A stretch of DNA of 64,000 bases from Cryptomeria japonica. Lineage: Eukaryota; Streptophyta; Pinopsida; Cupressales; Cupressaceae. The position numbers and the translations under genes were made by a program. The stretch spans positions 505,375,442 to 505,439,441 of the forward strand of contig NC_081410.1 of the NCBI RefSeq assembly GCF_030272615.1, written 5' to 3'. The stretch's first letter is position 1. Each line of letters begins with the position of its first letter. Shown piece after piece: positions 10,864-22,663 of this stretch. The notes beneath the pieces were generated by a model. The model had not been told where the DNA came from and made no database searches. It saw only the letters and a list, made by a program, of their open reading frames with translations.

Positions 10864-12560
10864 GGTGTCCCTACAGGTGGGACATCTAAGTTTTTCAAAG
10901 CATCTTGTAACATCCCATGATAAGAAGGTGAATTTTGAACCAAATCCCAAATAGAAATCTTGGCAGGAGTAGCTTTAAGTTGTTCAATGAGATCATACTC
11001 CTTACTAAGAGTTTTTGATATATGGGGTTCTTGTGGAAGAGAAGGTTGAGAGGGAGGAAATGAAGTTGGGATAATTGGAGGAGGACTAGGTTGCCTATTG
11101 TTTCTTGTGTTGTAAGTAGGAGCAACCGCATTGTATCTCTCTCCAATGATTTACTTAGCATACTCATAAGGGCTCTTAGTAGGATAACCTCCTTGCACAG
11201 TAATAATAGGTTTCTTAAGAGTGCAAAAAGAATCATTCGCATAACCACCTTGAACCACTAAGATAGGCTTACATTGATAACTTTGAGAAGGACAAACACC
11301 TTGAACTATGAAGAGGGGTTTATTAGGTGTTTCATTGACATGTATCAAATTGATTGAAGATGGTTTATGAATATCAAAGTTGTCCTTATGAATTTTAGAA
11401 GAAGAATGGACAAGATTGTCAGATGAATTGTTGATAGTCTCTTGTTGCACTAAAATGTTATCATGAATAAGATCAATTTTAGGAGGTAGACTAGAAGTAG
11501 GCATTAATGTTTTAGAAGAAAGAGTATTAGTAGGAAAGGTCATATCATCCTCTATCATCAAAGGATCTACATGGGGAATAGACTCTCTAGGAGAAGCATC
11601 AACATTACTCTTTAAAATTTCACCTTTGAGAGGGAGACCTTTGAAAGAGATGTCAACAATCTTACCTTGAACTAGGGTATCCTTATAAGAAGAAACAAGT
11701 TGAGGAAAGGGAGATGCTTTATTTTTAGAGGGAGAATGATTGAGATTCATGGAAGATGAGATTCTATCAAGGGAGTTATCAATAATGATTTCATCCTCTT
11801 TGGCTAGGGTTATTTCATGGGCTAGAGAATAATCAACACCTCCTTCTAATGGTTCATCCCAAATAGTGAGGTCATTGAAAAAAGTATTAGAAATATCTTG
11901 CACAAAGCTGTCCTTATTGTTATTTCCAATTTTTGGAGAATGGATAACATTGTTCATTAATTATTCATCCTTAGGAGGGAGAGCATCACTACATGTGTTT
12001 AAATCAAACTCTTGCCTCAAAATGTCTTCAATAGGATATTTAGGGGATAAATCATTAAGGAAATTGATTATGATTTCATCTTCTTTTTCTAAGGCATATT
12101 TATGGGTAAGACAAGCTTCAGGGCAAGGAGAAGCATTTCTAATTAATGCACCATCTCTAGTGGGAATTTTGTTGAAGTCAAAAGAGGAAATGCCATCACT
12201 AGGAAAAGTAGTGACAATACCATCTCCTTGCACAAAATGATCCTCATAAGGGGAATATTATTTAGGAGGCAGATGAACATCTTTCTCCAAAGATTCATGC
12301 TTAGGAAGGAGATCTTTGAAAGAAGTTCTCATAACCTCTTGTTGCACTAACATGCCCCCATTGGTAAGACCAAATTTAGGAGAAGATAAGTCAATGTCCA
12401 TCAACACCTTTTTACTTAGAGAGGCATAATTTAGGGAAGGTAAGGTAAAATTAAGAAAGGTGTTTATGATATCATCCTCCTCCTCTAAGATAGATAGATG
12501 GGAAGGGCACATTTTAGGAGAATTGTCAAGATCACCCTTCAAATCTTCATCCTTGAGCAT
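10864..12560 (-). pseudogene. G1 gag-position protein with internal repeats
   Basis: One minus-strand frame runs from about 12560 to 10864 with stops near 12257 and 11958 and after 11151. Its end reads LIEQLKATPAKISIWDLVQN and MLQDALKNL, the motif normally found just before the protease in plant Gypsy polyproteins. Upstream the protein is acidic and built of degenerate repeats. (E/K)EDEIIINFLN-type segments recur three times, and a 17-19-residue unit KPIxxVQGGY occurs three times (codons at about 11184, 11241 and 11292). No canonical retrotransposon gag domain or CCHC knuckle is seen. The frame shifts relative to the protease at about 10850. Confidence 0.65.
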
Positions 12561-13012
12561 GGGAGAGTTTTGAAGGGGTTGGTAACAACTCTTTTAGGCA
12601 CTAAAATGTTATCATAGATAGGAGGAGGTTCTTTAAGAGATGGAAAAAATTAAGCAAGGGTAGCTAACCCATTATCACATTTATGAAATGAATGCCTCTT
12701 TCAAATGATAACATATGCAAAAAAAAAAGGAAATGTTCAATTTTAACCAATGAAAGCACTCTAAATGTTGATTTAGAAAATGAAATTTATGATTGAAATG
12801 TGTTCCTAAATCAAATCTGAAATTAATGATCCCAATTAAGCTATCCACAAGTTCAATTTTGAATTGAAAAATTAGGGTTTTAACAAAATTGACCACTAAT
12901 TTTTTTAAATTTGCAAGGAATTGAAATTTGAATTTGAATTAGCAAAAATACTCAGATCTAAGAACATAAATCAGAATTAAAGAAGGTTGGATTCACGTCG
13001 GGTTCACCAAAA
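12561..13012 (-). other. G1 untranslated leader and primer-binding site
   Basis: Noncoding leader between the 5' LTR and the coding frame. Just inside the LTR boundary, 12991-13009 read on the minus strand begins TGGTGAACCCGACGTGAAT. The TGG start and position are right for a primer-binding site, but I could not assign the tRNA and it is not the initiator-Met site used by the Copia-type elements here. Confidence 0.6.
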
Positions 13013-14604
13013 TGTGGAGGGGAAAAAATGAGACCGGGTGACTAGGACCTAATCCCACTTTAGCCAACACATTGGGAATATGAAAGAGCCTAGGGAGATA
13101 GCTCACTTTGGCTACTTCTTGTGAGAAAGAGAGAGAAAAGGATTATCTCTTAGGGTTTCTATTCCTCTTGTTGTATGTGATGAGAAAAATAGGTTTTAAT
13201 TGAAGAACTATACTAGGAGATGAACAATGAAGCATATATGAATTGAAATTGCACAAACTTGCAGATCTAAAACTAAGATACTGAAAGAAGAGAAGGGTGA
13301 GGAATTTGGTTGTGTAATTGATGCTGAAAGATGGACCAAACTGACTAGGACTAGGGTGCCACACCCCTATCCTATTTTTGCAGACATGAGGTTGTAACTG
13401 ACATACTACAATTCTGAGATCCTGAACGTGTATATTGCCAGACATATTTGGGCAAATCTGAGACTTCTAGGTAGTACCTATGTCTTCTCCTAAGCTGAAA
13501 GTCCTTTGGGTACCTGTTTCTGTACTTGCAATTGAAAAGAGAGGGTTTGGGGTGGCTATATAGAGTTTTGCCTCGATCAAACCCCTATGTTGGTGATTTC
13601 CACCTTCACAAATGCCCGATTTGTATAGTAAAATAGTGTGTGGAGGAATCTTATGTGTGTGTGCAAGACCCTAAAATGAAAGCAAACAATCTAGAGCAAC
13701 CCTAAAGCGTAAACCCTAATTACTTATAATTGACAAAGTAAATTCTCTAAATCAATGATGCAAAGTGATCTAAAGCATGAATGTAAATATGTAAATTGAT
13801 GTAATGAAGCTCATGCAAAGACATGAAGATAAGATGAAACCATACCCAACCCCTAAGGGAGGGGTACAAGCCAATCATTAGTCGATGATCTCCTATTATT
13901 ATTCAATGTCTTCAAGGCTCCTAATTGATGATGAATGCTTGATGAAATGTTGTTTAATTTTGTTGAAGACTCCACACAGGCTTCTCTTTCACTACATAGA
14001 AGGCTCCTTGTGCTCCAAAAACCTACTCTTAGATTCTTAGATCCAATCCCTTCAAATGAAGAAAGAGAACTCTTTATGTATAAAACCCTAGATCTTAATT
14101 TCAACTTAATTTCATCTTTAGGCCGACCTAGGAATTGAATTTCCCACCAATCTTTTAGGGTTAAGAATTATAATATCATATAATTATACTCCCAAAATTT
14201 TGGGAAAAATGTCGGGGACCGTGTGCAAAGTAAACATGGTCAGACCATCTTTTCACCAAATTTTTAGGGTCATTAGATATGATGATATTTGAGTGAATCC
14301 GAATGTTACAAATGATTTTGAGATGTTTTGATATGCGAAATTGGGCCTTAAAGGTTGAAATAGGACATAGTTAGGGTTTATGATTTAATGATTTATTGGA
14401 GGAATAAAATAAAAAGGGGCACACTTTGGGTAAAGGGACCAATTTTATGATGTGGGGAGTGATGAAATATGACTTAAGATTAAATTAAATCAATTAATTA
14501 AATGCTTAAAGGGAAATTACAATGCAAGATGCAAACACACTAAGGCGGATGCTAAACTAAGTGTGGAATTGTACAACCCTAGGAAGGGTGTACAATTTAT
14601 GACA
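13013..14604 (-). repeat. G1 5' LTR (about 1.59 kb)
   Basis: On the plus strand it runs from TGTGGAGG to AATTTATGACA, so both ends have TG/CA form. From 13076 it matches the window's first 1.3 kb. A CTATATAG box lies near 13553. Compared with the left copy it lacks about 75 bases after 13440 and has a short insertion near 13645. The right boundary is inferred from the TG...CA rule, since the left copy is cut before it. Confidence 0.7.
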
Positions 14605-15302
14605 CCAGACACATATACACACACACATCCTTGTAATCATAATTTCCTAATAGATTCAATAACATCTTTGATCATGTGACCACAATTTCCTAACATATTT
14701 CCTTGAAACCCTTAATGCTACGTAGATTCACATGTAACAAATAACACTGATATAAAAAGAGATTTTAAAGATTCAATTAACTTTGATATACATAAATGAT
14801 TCATCAATTCCATAATATATATAATGATATATATACACTAATCTCCTGCTTTGAGTCTATGATATGACTCATTATTCTTGAAGTAGTGATTAATTGGAAC
14901 ATAGGCATTGAGCATAAACCTTTTCCCTCAACATTAAAAATGACCTTTCATATTTCATTAATATTCCTTTATAATAGAGTACACTAATTTATACGATAGC
15001 TAGCAATTTACTTCCTTAATAATACTTTACAAAACTTTGAAGATTGTTTTATTATCATTTTTTTTTTCTAGGTATACTTATATCTATGAGTACTTAATGC
15101 CATATTAACATTCACAATTCTTATACAATTTAATTGTAAAAATAAATTATCAAGCTTGGTTGTTACAACCATCTATATTTACGTATCTATGTGCAATAAA
15201 GAAAACAAAGGTTGGTATTTAAAATTGCAATGATTCTATTTGTAACATGACACATAACATACAAATTTGCCATATATAAACTTTCCAATGTGAAACACAA
15301 CA
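14605..15302. other. AT-rich spacer, no gene seen
   Basis: No frame of note. About 60 bases at 15145-15212 (ending CTATGTGCAATAAAG) are shared with 33451-33510, and both copies sit next to dinucleotide tracts. Confidence 0.5.
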
Positions 15303-15530
<228 letters not shown>

Positions 15531-15555
15531 CTCCCTTCCCTCAACCAAAATCAGA

Positions 15556-17204
15556 ATGGAAGACAATGAAATCTAGGAGATTTCAGAAGGCAGAAAGAAA
15601 GGGCTTACCAATTTAGTCTAGGGCTGGAAGAGGTTTCAGAGGTAAAAAAAAATACCCTCTACCTAAAAGGATCTTATAGGCCTACCATCTCCAATAGATT
15701 TTCCCGTTTGCATAATCTTGAGGGAGGTTTTTCAAAACCGGTTCCCTGGAACAAGCCCCCCCAAAATAATATTAATCTTTTGGATCGCTGGAGATCTGGT
15801 GTTAATAATGCTAGACCTCAGATATCTAAGGAGGGATGTAAGAAACCCAAATCTCTGCTTCCTTCCAAATCCATGGAAGCGAAGCCGAATTTGGAAATAA
15901 ACCCTAAATTAGAAAAGAAGGATGTACTGGAAATCAATGACAGTTTGGTGGAAAGGATTCAACAAACATGCAAGACTTTTGGGGTTTTTGCTAGATGGTG
16001 TGGACTTGGCATCCCGACAGAGGTAATTGTGGATTGGTTCAAATATTCCTTCAATCGAATAGCAAGTATTGCTATCTTGTCTAAGGGCTTTCTTTATATT
16101 GATTGTGAAAATGCCAAGCGCAAGAATGAATTCTTAACAGGTAAATTTCCGATTTTTAAAGGATATGATTTTAAATTTTTAGATTGGCAACCTTCTTTCA
16201 ATCCATGTAAATTGGAATCATTTAAAGTAGATAGACCAGTTTTGATCCCTAACTTACGAGTAGAATTAATGGATAAAGAAATTATTAGGAAAATAGGTAA
16301 TCATTTAGGAAAATTCGTAGAGATTAGTGACAAAGGATAGATGTATTTAGACTATGTATTGATACTTAATATGGATATTAATGTTAATTCACTCAGCCCT
16401 ATTGAAATTAGAAATAGAGAGTCGACTTTCTTAATTTACCCTAAAATTTATAGAGGGGTTTTAGATCTAGATTTAGCAGATAAACCAATCTTAGTGTTTT
16501 TTCCCTTTCAAAAGAACCCTAGGGAAGACCCTAAGCTGGATATTTGTTTCAATACGGAAAAGGGAGGGTTTGTAATCAAGGATAGCTTCCCCCCAGAAGG
16601 GCAGTCTGATGAGGTAGAGGATGGGGAAATTGTGGGTGATCAGAGAACTGCTTATGGAGTGAATTATTCTCCCTTGCTATTCCATGTGGCTATTTTGACA
16701 GATGGTGAGGGAAGGGATACTGACACAAAGGAGGAGAAGAGATTTTGTGCTCATAAGGAGGTAGGAATGGAAAGATTAAAAAATTTATCAATTAATAATA
16801 AGGATGAAATCAATCATGACAGTGCTTGTCGGGTTGCTATTGAGGTGGGGGATTTGAATCCTATTCCTGATCAGGATGTTGGTGTGAAAGCTTGGGGAAG
16901 TCTGGAAGAAATCGGTTCCCCCCAAATGATGGTGGCTCCCGACAGATTGGAAAAAGTTGAACAAGTGGAGGATTTGGATCGTAAAGAAAAGGAGGTGAAT
17001 TGTATTATCAACTATTTATGTGACTCAGTTACTGAGGACATCCTGGATAATTTATTGGATGAAATAGTTGATATAGAAGAGGTAGAATTACAAAGAAGGT
17101 TTTTAATGAAAGGAATTACAAATTTTGTCAATCCTCCAAAGGTCACAAATACAAAGGCCCTTATAATGGAGTTAAATGAAAAAGAAGATGGCGATACTTT
17201 TTAA
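15556..17204 (+). pseudogene. LINE ORF1 (DUF4283-like nucleic-acid-binding protein)
   Basis: The likely start is ATG 15556 (MEDNEI), which has two TAG codons and moves into the main frame at an A-run near 15644. The main frame then runs to TAA 17204 with one TAG at 16338. Residues around FGVFARWCGLGIPTEVIVDW through GFLYIDCENAKRKNEFL to FKFLDWQPSFNP form the alpha/beta core typical of the DUF4283 domain in plant LINE ORF1 proteins, which is thought to bind element RNA. The C-terminal part (16341-17204) is acidic and low in recognisable structure. No CCHC knuckle is seen, although many relatives have one. ORF2 begins about 180 bases later. Confidence 0.75.
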
Positions 17205-17381
17205 ACATTAGGAATTGAACAATGGGTTGGGGAGAAGGTTACACCTGATTGTACAACCATTGTAAGAAGAGAGGTAGGAAGTCCCTATTAGATTAAGAGC
17301 TAATGATGGAATAGAAAAAGGTCAGGTTAAACTTACAGATATGTTCCATGTAGGGAAGGGGAAGGTCCTTCCTATAGCACC

Positions 17382-19325
17382 ATGAAAGTGTTATCATGGA
17401 ATGTTAGGGGTTTAAATGCCCCTAATAAGCAGTGGATTGTAAAACATTGTCTTTCTACCTATAGTTCTAATTTAGTTATGTTACAGGAAACCAAACTAGA
17501 GAAAGATAACTTAGCCTCTTTTGGTAAACGATTAGGCTTCAGACATATTACAAGAGTACCAGCCATTGGAGCTTCTGGTGGTCTGGCCATGATTTGAGAT
17601 CCTCGCAATATTGGTTTCTCATTATTAGAATCTCATGACAATTGGATCAGTGGAAGAGTCACCAACTTTAAACATAAACTAGATTTTCTCATTATTAATG
17701 TTTATGGACCAACACAGAATGAGGACAAAAGAAGGGTTTGGAAGGAAATTGAGGAATTCATAAGTAGTACCCAAGAACAGACTTGTATCATAGGAGGCAA
17801 ATTCAATGCTATTATTAATCAATCTGAGAAACAAGGAGGCAAAGGCAAAACCTCTAGAGCTACTATAGATTTTGTAGATTGGATCCATCACAGTGGCTTG
17901 CTAGAGACTAAAATGGTTAAGGATGCCTTTACTTGGAATAACATAAGGTTAGGTTATAGTAATATCACAAAAAATCTAGATAGATTCTTTTTATCAGGTA
18001 GTCTCATCGACTTTCCTTATACCTTAGAAGCCTCAATCTTACCTTTTTCGGGCTCGGATCATTTCCTGATTCAATTTAACATTGTTTTGGACTCAAGACC
18101 AAGAAGATGTCCTTTCAAATTTGAACAAATATGGTTGAAATATGATAATATTCTTAGGCTTTTAGAGGAATGGTGGAAGGAGGAAAAGGTCTCCGGGTCT
18201 AGGATCTTTAAGATAGTCAATAAGATTAAGATAATTAAGCAGAGGCTCATAATATGGAATAGGGAACACTTTGGGAATATATTTGACAAGAAGTCATAGG
18301 TGGAAGAAGAGTTAGTGGAAGTAAATGAAGTTTTCATGTTGAAAGGGATGGATGAAGCTCTGTTTCTTAGAGAAAAGAAACTTCTTCTTGAACAAGAAAA
18401 CATTCTAGCAAAAGAGGAGGTCTTTTGGAAACAAAAATCCAGGGAAACGTGGCTGGATGAGGGGGATAAGAACACTAAATTCTTTCACAATAGTGTCAAA
18501 CTTAGGAGAGTCATTAATAGAATATCTAAGATTAATATCAGTAATGGCTATGAGGTGGTAGATCCTAAGCTCATCTCCAAGGAGGCAGTAGATTTTTTTT
18601 CCAAAATCCTCAACATAGATTTGAGTTCTCATCGTTTAGACCAAGACAAGTTTCTAATATTTATACCCAAATTACTAAGTAACGAACAAACCCATGGTCT
18701 TACTGCAAAATTTTAGTTATCAGAAGTAGAAGTAGCTCTAATGTAGATGAATCCAGATAAATCCCTTGGTCCGAATGGCTTTCCAACTAGCTTTTTTCAG
18801 AAGTGCTGGTCCTTCATAGGGGAGGAGGTGATAGATTCTCTTGAAGGTATGAGGAATTCAGGTAATATTCTCAAAGAAATCAACAATACTTTCTTGGTCC
18901 TTATCCTGAAGAAGGAAAAGCCTGACTATTTTGATGAGTTCAAACCAATTGCACTATGTAACACCATCTATAAGATTTTTACTAAGACCTTAGCTAATAG
19001 GATTTGGAAAATCCTTCCTCTTTTGATTAGTGAGGAGAAAATGGGTTTTATTCCTGGAAGGTCTATTTATGATGGGGTTATTATAGCACAGGAATCTATT
19101 CATTCTGTTTGGAAGAATGGAACCCCTAGCATGCTTTTAAAACTAGACATTAGAAAGGCATACGACAAGGTGGATTGGAGATTCCTATGCAAATGCCTAG
19201 AAGCCTTTGGGTTCCCCTCTTCATGGATTAACTTGATATTTGAAGTTTTCCTTGCTGGCATTGCTCACGCGACAGGTATGGCCCTTCAACTATATTTGGT
19301 GGGAGGTCATCATGGTCTTAGATAG
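17382..19325 (+). pseudogene. LINE ORF2, endonuclease and N-terminal half of RT
   Basis: One frame with stops (17595, 18297, 18714, 18744). The endonuclease/exonuclease/phosphatase domain opens with MKVLSWNVRGLN, has the metal-binding Glu in LQETK and ends with GSDHFL. The GGDFN motif reads GGKFN (17793-17804), so a catalytic Asp is lost. RT follows: SLGPNGFPTSFFQKCW, FKPIALCNTIYKIFTKTLANRI, GFIPGRSIYDGV and LLKLDIRKAYDKVDW, the last holding the first catalytic Asp. After WINLIFEVF (about 19240) the expected GLRQGDPLSP block is missing and about 240 bases of unrelated sequence stand in its place. Confidence 0.85.
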
Positions 19326-19485
19326 AATGATATTGCTCATCCTCTAAGATTATCAGACTCTTTGGCAATCCCGTGTGAAAATAGTGAGTGGGCAGTGAGG
19401 ACTATCCTTGGGGAAGAATGGATTGTAGCTAATCCGATGGCTTCTCCAAACTTGGTTGCTTCTAGGTTGGTGTCTATGGTGACTT

Positions 19486-21368
19486 TTCATCATCATGGCG
19501 GAATCACTAGGCAGAGCTATTTCTAGAGTCAGGGAAAGCAGTCAGATATCAGGAATAAGAATTACTAGCAACTTAGATCCTACTACGCACCAACAATTTG
19601 TGGATGATACTATGCTATATGGGATTAGTAATATAGGAGAAGCCAAAGCTTATAAGAAGATCCTAGATTCTTACTCTAAGGCTTCAGGACAAGAAATTAA
19701 CCCAACTAAATCTGAAGTCTTCTTTTTTAACACTAAGGAATGCTTAGAAAAAGACATCCGTAAAGTTTTGAACTTTAATATGGGTAGGCTTCCCTGCAAA
19801 TATCTAGGTTTTCCCTTAGATAAGGGTAATGGATATTCAAAGCTGTGGGATTAAATTATAGATAGGATTGAAAGGAAGGTAGCAACTTGGAAAGGTAAGT
19901 GGCTATCCTCAGCAGACAAGAGCGACTATGGTTAAATCGGTTTTGGCATCAATGCCAATCTATCAGTTATCATGTATTAACCTCCCAGAGTCCAAAAAGG
20001 AAGAGTTGAGTAAACATCTAAGGTATTTTTTCTGGCAGGGTACTGGGGATAAGAGGAAGATCTCCCTCATGGCTTGGGATAAGATCTGTAGGCCAAGGTT
20101 AGAAGGTGACATAGAGATTAAGAATATTAAGGACCAGAGGAGAGTGCTAGGGACAAAATTAGTCTGGAGAATGTTAGATCTCCCCACCTCAAGTGGGCTC
20201 AGATCTTATTCCACAAATATATTAGTGGTAGGGACCATACTAGCCTCTTTAGGGAAATTTCTCCTCCTAAAGGATCTCGCATTTGGAACCTTTTTGCTGG
20301 ATTGCAGAAAAATAATCTTAGATAAATTATCTTGGAACTTGGGTAATGGTGAGGAAGCCCTTTTTTGGACGGATTCTTGGGGAGGATTCAAGGCACTACA
20401 TAAGAGTGCTAATCTAGAGACTACTAGAGAAGTGCTTGAATCCACATGGGGTAAGTATTTTAGGGACTACACAATGCCAATTGACAGGGATCTAGCTAAG
20501 GGTTGGGTTTGGAAATCTCTAGATCAAGTGGATATCCTAGAAATGGAGAAACTGAAGCTTCAAGACATCCTAAAGAATAGAAAGGTCTTCTTCAACTTGG
20601 GGTTAGATACTCTTGTTTAGGATGGATCGAAATGGGGAGAATACACTTCTAAAGATGGTTATAATCTCCTTCTTAGTCAATAGCTCTCCTTACTTCTATC
20701 CGCTCAGTTTTGTGTTGGGACAAGATATGTTTGCCAAAGGTAGGGCTGTTCTCGTAGTTTTCCCTCCAAAATAAGATTCATACTATGGATAGATTTAAGA
20801 AAATAGGCTTGGAAGGTCCCAGTAGATGCCCTTTATGCGAGAAGGCAGAAGAAGATAAGGATCATATCCTCCTAAATTGCAATTATGCCTCCCGATGTTG
20901 GCTATGACTATGTTACAAATTAGGACGGAGCTCAACTTTCCCTAATTCCATTCTAGGTATGTTTTAGACATGGCCCATTCTTCATCAACGTTCCCTCTTT
21001 GGAGGTCTATGGAAATTGGCCCCTTCTTTGGTAATTTGGGAACTCCGGAAGGAACGCAATAGGAGACTCTTTAAGGAAAAGAAAATGGATTGGCTCCAAC
21101 TGGTGAATAAAACTAAGGCCTTAGTAGTAGAAACTCTTAATAGCAGGACATCTAAATTTCCTAGTAAAATTTCTGAGATGACATACTGGGATGAGAAAAT
21201 GAGAGGCAGATGGTCAGGTATGAAGATTCCTCCCTTTGTAGGAGTGAGAAACTCAAATAAAAAGGAGTTAAGAGAAGCTTGCAATTGGAAGGTCCCCAAA
21301 AAAGGGTGGGCTAAGCTTAACTTCGATGGAGCATCTCATGGGAATCCGGGTCTTGTAGGGATATGATG
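19486..21368 (+). pseudogene. LINE ORF2, C-terminal RT, zf-RVT and first part of RNase H
   Basis: The canonical sequence resumes with FIIMAESLGRAI. The RT active-site loop is QQFVDDTMLYG (about 19600) and the next motif QEINPTKSEVFFF. The frame shifts near 19855-19925 and several more times. At 20800-20920, CPLCEKAEEDKDHILLNC is the zf-RVT zinc-binding region. RNase H begins with GWAKLNFDGASHGNPGLVGI (about 21305-21363), giving the first catalytic Asp. It is cut at 21368 by E2, with the rest at 29062. At least three frames are needed to follow it, so it cannot be functional. Confidence 0.85.
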
Positions 21369-22293
21369 TGTTCGGCCCAATATGGAAAACTAATGTACTG
21401 AGAGGGGAGGGGTGAATCAGTACTTCAAATCCTTTTATTAACAATATCTTTACTGTTATGCATAAACCATAAACTCCTGTAACATAACATAAAGCTAAAA
21501 CAAATAAATAACAATCATACATGATTCACTCCATAACACATATATTTTGGTTACTCAGAAACTCTTGGTTAGAAGGAAAAACTGCGGTGGGGATGGCACC
21601 CACAACTTCGCTACTGCAATAATAAAGGTTGTTCGGTTAGAGCTACATGTTCAACTATTTCTGATAGCTTACCCTGTTAGGAGTATCAAGATCGTTAGAT
21701 CTACCTTGCTAAAGGATTTTACAACACTTCAACTAAATGTTGCACCTGGTTAAAGGCTTTACAATTTATAGACTTTGTTAGAGTCTTTTTACCCTGTTAA
21801 AGGTTTCTTACAACTTCAAAATATTTCAATAAAATCTTTACAAATATCTGAAACTTTACATCTAGAATGTTATAGCAGATTCTATGTGCTCAAAATGAGA
21901 TTACCTTGCTTATAGCATACCTTGGTAACCCATAGAATAACTCGGTAAACCCTTCTGTTTACTCTGTTCTTTGACTGTTCTCTGAAATCCTTCTCGGTGA
22001 CGGTTCTATGTTCCTCGATCTTGTAACACATTTTCCCATGTGTGTCTAGATTCAATGAATCTGGTAACACGTTTCACTCGGTGTATATCAACTCAGTGTA
22101 TCATTATTTCTGCTCGGTATACATGGAATGTTACTCGGTAGACAACTCGGTGAATACTAGGCTCTGTGACTACTTTCTTCTATAACCGACTGTTCTATGC
22201 ATACTGACTGAATGTTTCACTAGTAGTAACCAACAAGAATATATAGAATGACTTTGGATATAAAACTAATGGCAACTATAATAAGTAGTAACA
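21369..22293 (-). repeat. E2 3' LTR with internal deletion
   Basis: Matches 27885-29061 at both ends but is about 250 bases shorter. At 22000 the sequence jumps from CTCGGTGA to CGGTTCTATG, skipping the part that in the other LTR holds the TATA-like box and the surrounding promoter region. Confidence 0.88.
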
Positions 22294-22663
22294 ATCTCCC
22301 CTTTTGACATTAGTTGAGATGTTTGACAAAACTGCTTTCAAAGTCATAACTCAAAAATCTATATACTTACAAAATTTTGACAAAACTGACAACATATACT
22401 TTTGTCAATGAAATAGTATATTCAGATATACTCCCCTTATCAATATACTATACAAAACTCTGAGTTTGCATGCTTGGTGATCAATATTCTGTACTTGGTT
22501 CTGTTTGATGATCACTGCTCTGTGTACTAGTCGGTTCACTGCTCTTCTTGTCAAAATTAACTGTACATATGCTCGGTTCTACTCGGTATACTCCCCCTGT
22601 ATACTACATTCCCCTTTATACTTTGATACGATACTCACTCCCCCTTTTTGAAAACATCAAAAC
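22294..22663 (-). other. E2 3' untranslated region and polypurine tracts
   Basis: The minus-strand PPT is at 22294-22305 (plus strand ATCTCCCCTTTT) next to the LTR, with an upstream G-rich tract at about 22638-22650. Both match E1. No coding. Confidence 0.7.

Larger units (their letters stand above)
1..14604 (-). mobile_element. G1: Ty3/Gypsy-class LTR element, RT-less, interrupted by E1
   Basis: Two direct copies of one LTR lie at 1-1309 (cut by the window start) and 13013-14604. Between them, on the minus strand, are a repeat-rich gag-position frame and a retropepsin whose flanks read as plant Gypsy proteins. No reverse transcriptase, RNase H or integrase is visible in 9147-13012. The left part is occupied by E1 (1316-9146), and the junction at about 1310 looks like a deletion, so the missing pol may have been lost there. 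Alternatively the element was already non-autonomous. Position 1 aligns with 13076, so about 63 bases of the left LTR lie outside the window. Confidence 0.75.

Noticed and set aside
10895-11248. 117-codon minus-strand Leu-rich frame
   Set aside because: Shadow of the frame that reads LIEQLKATPAKISIWDL, a known Gypsy motif.
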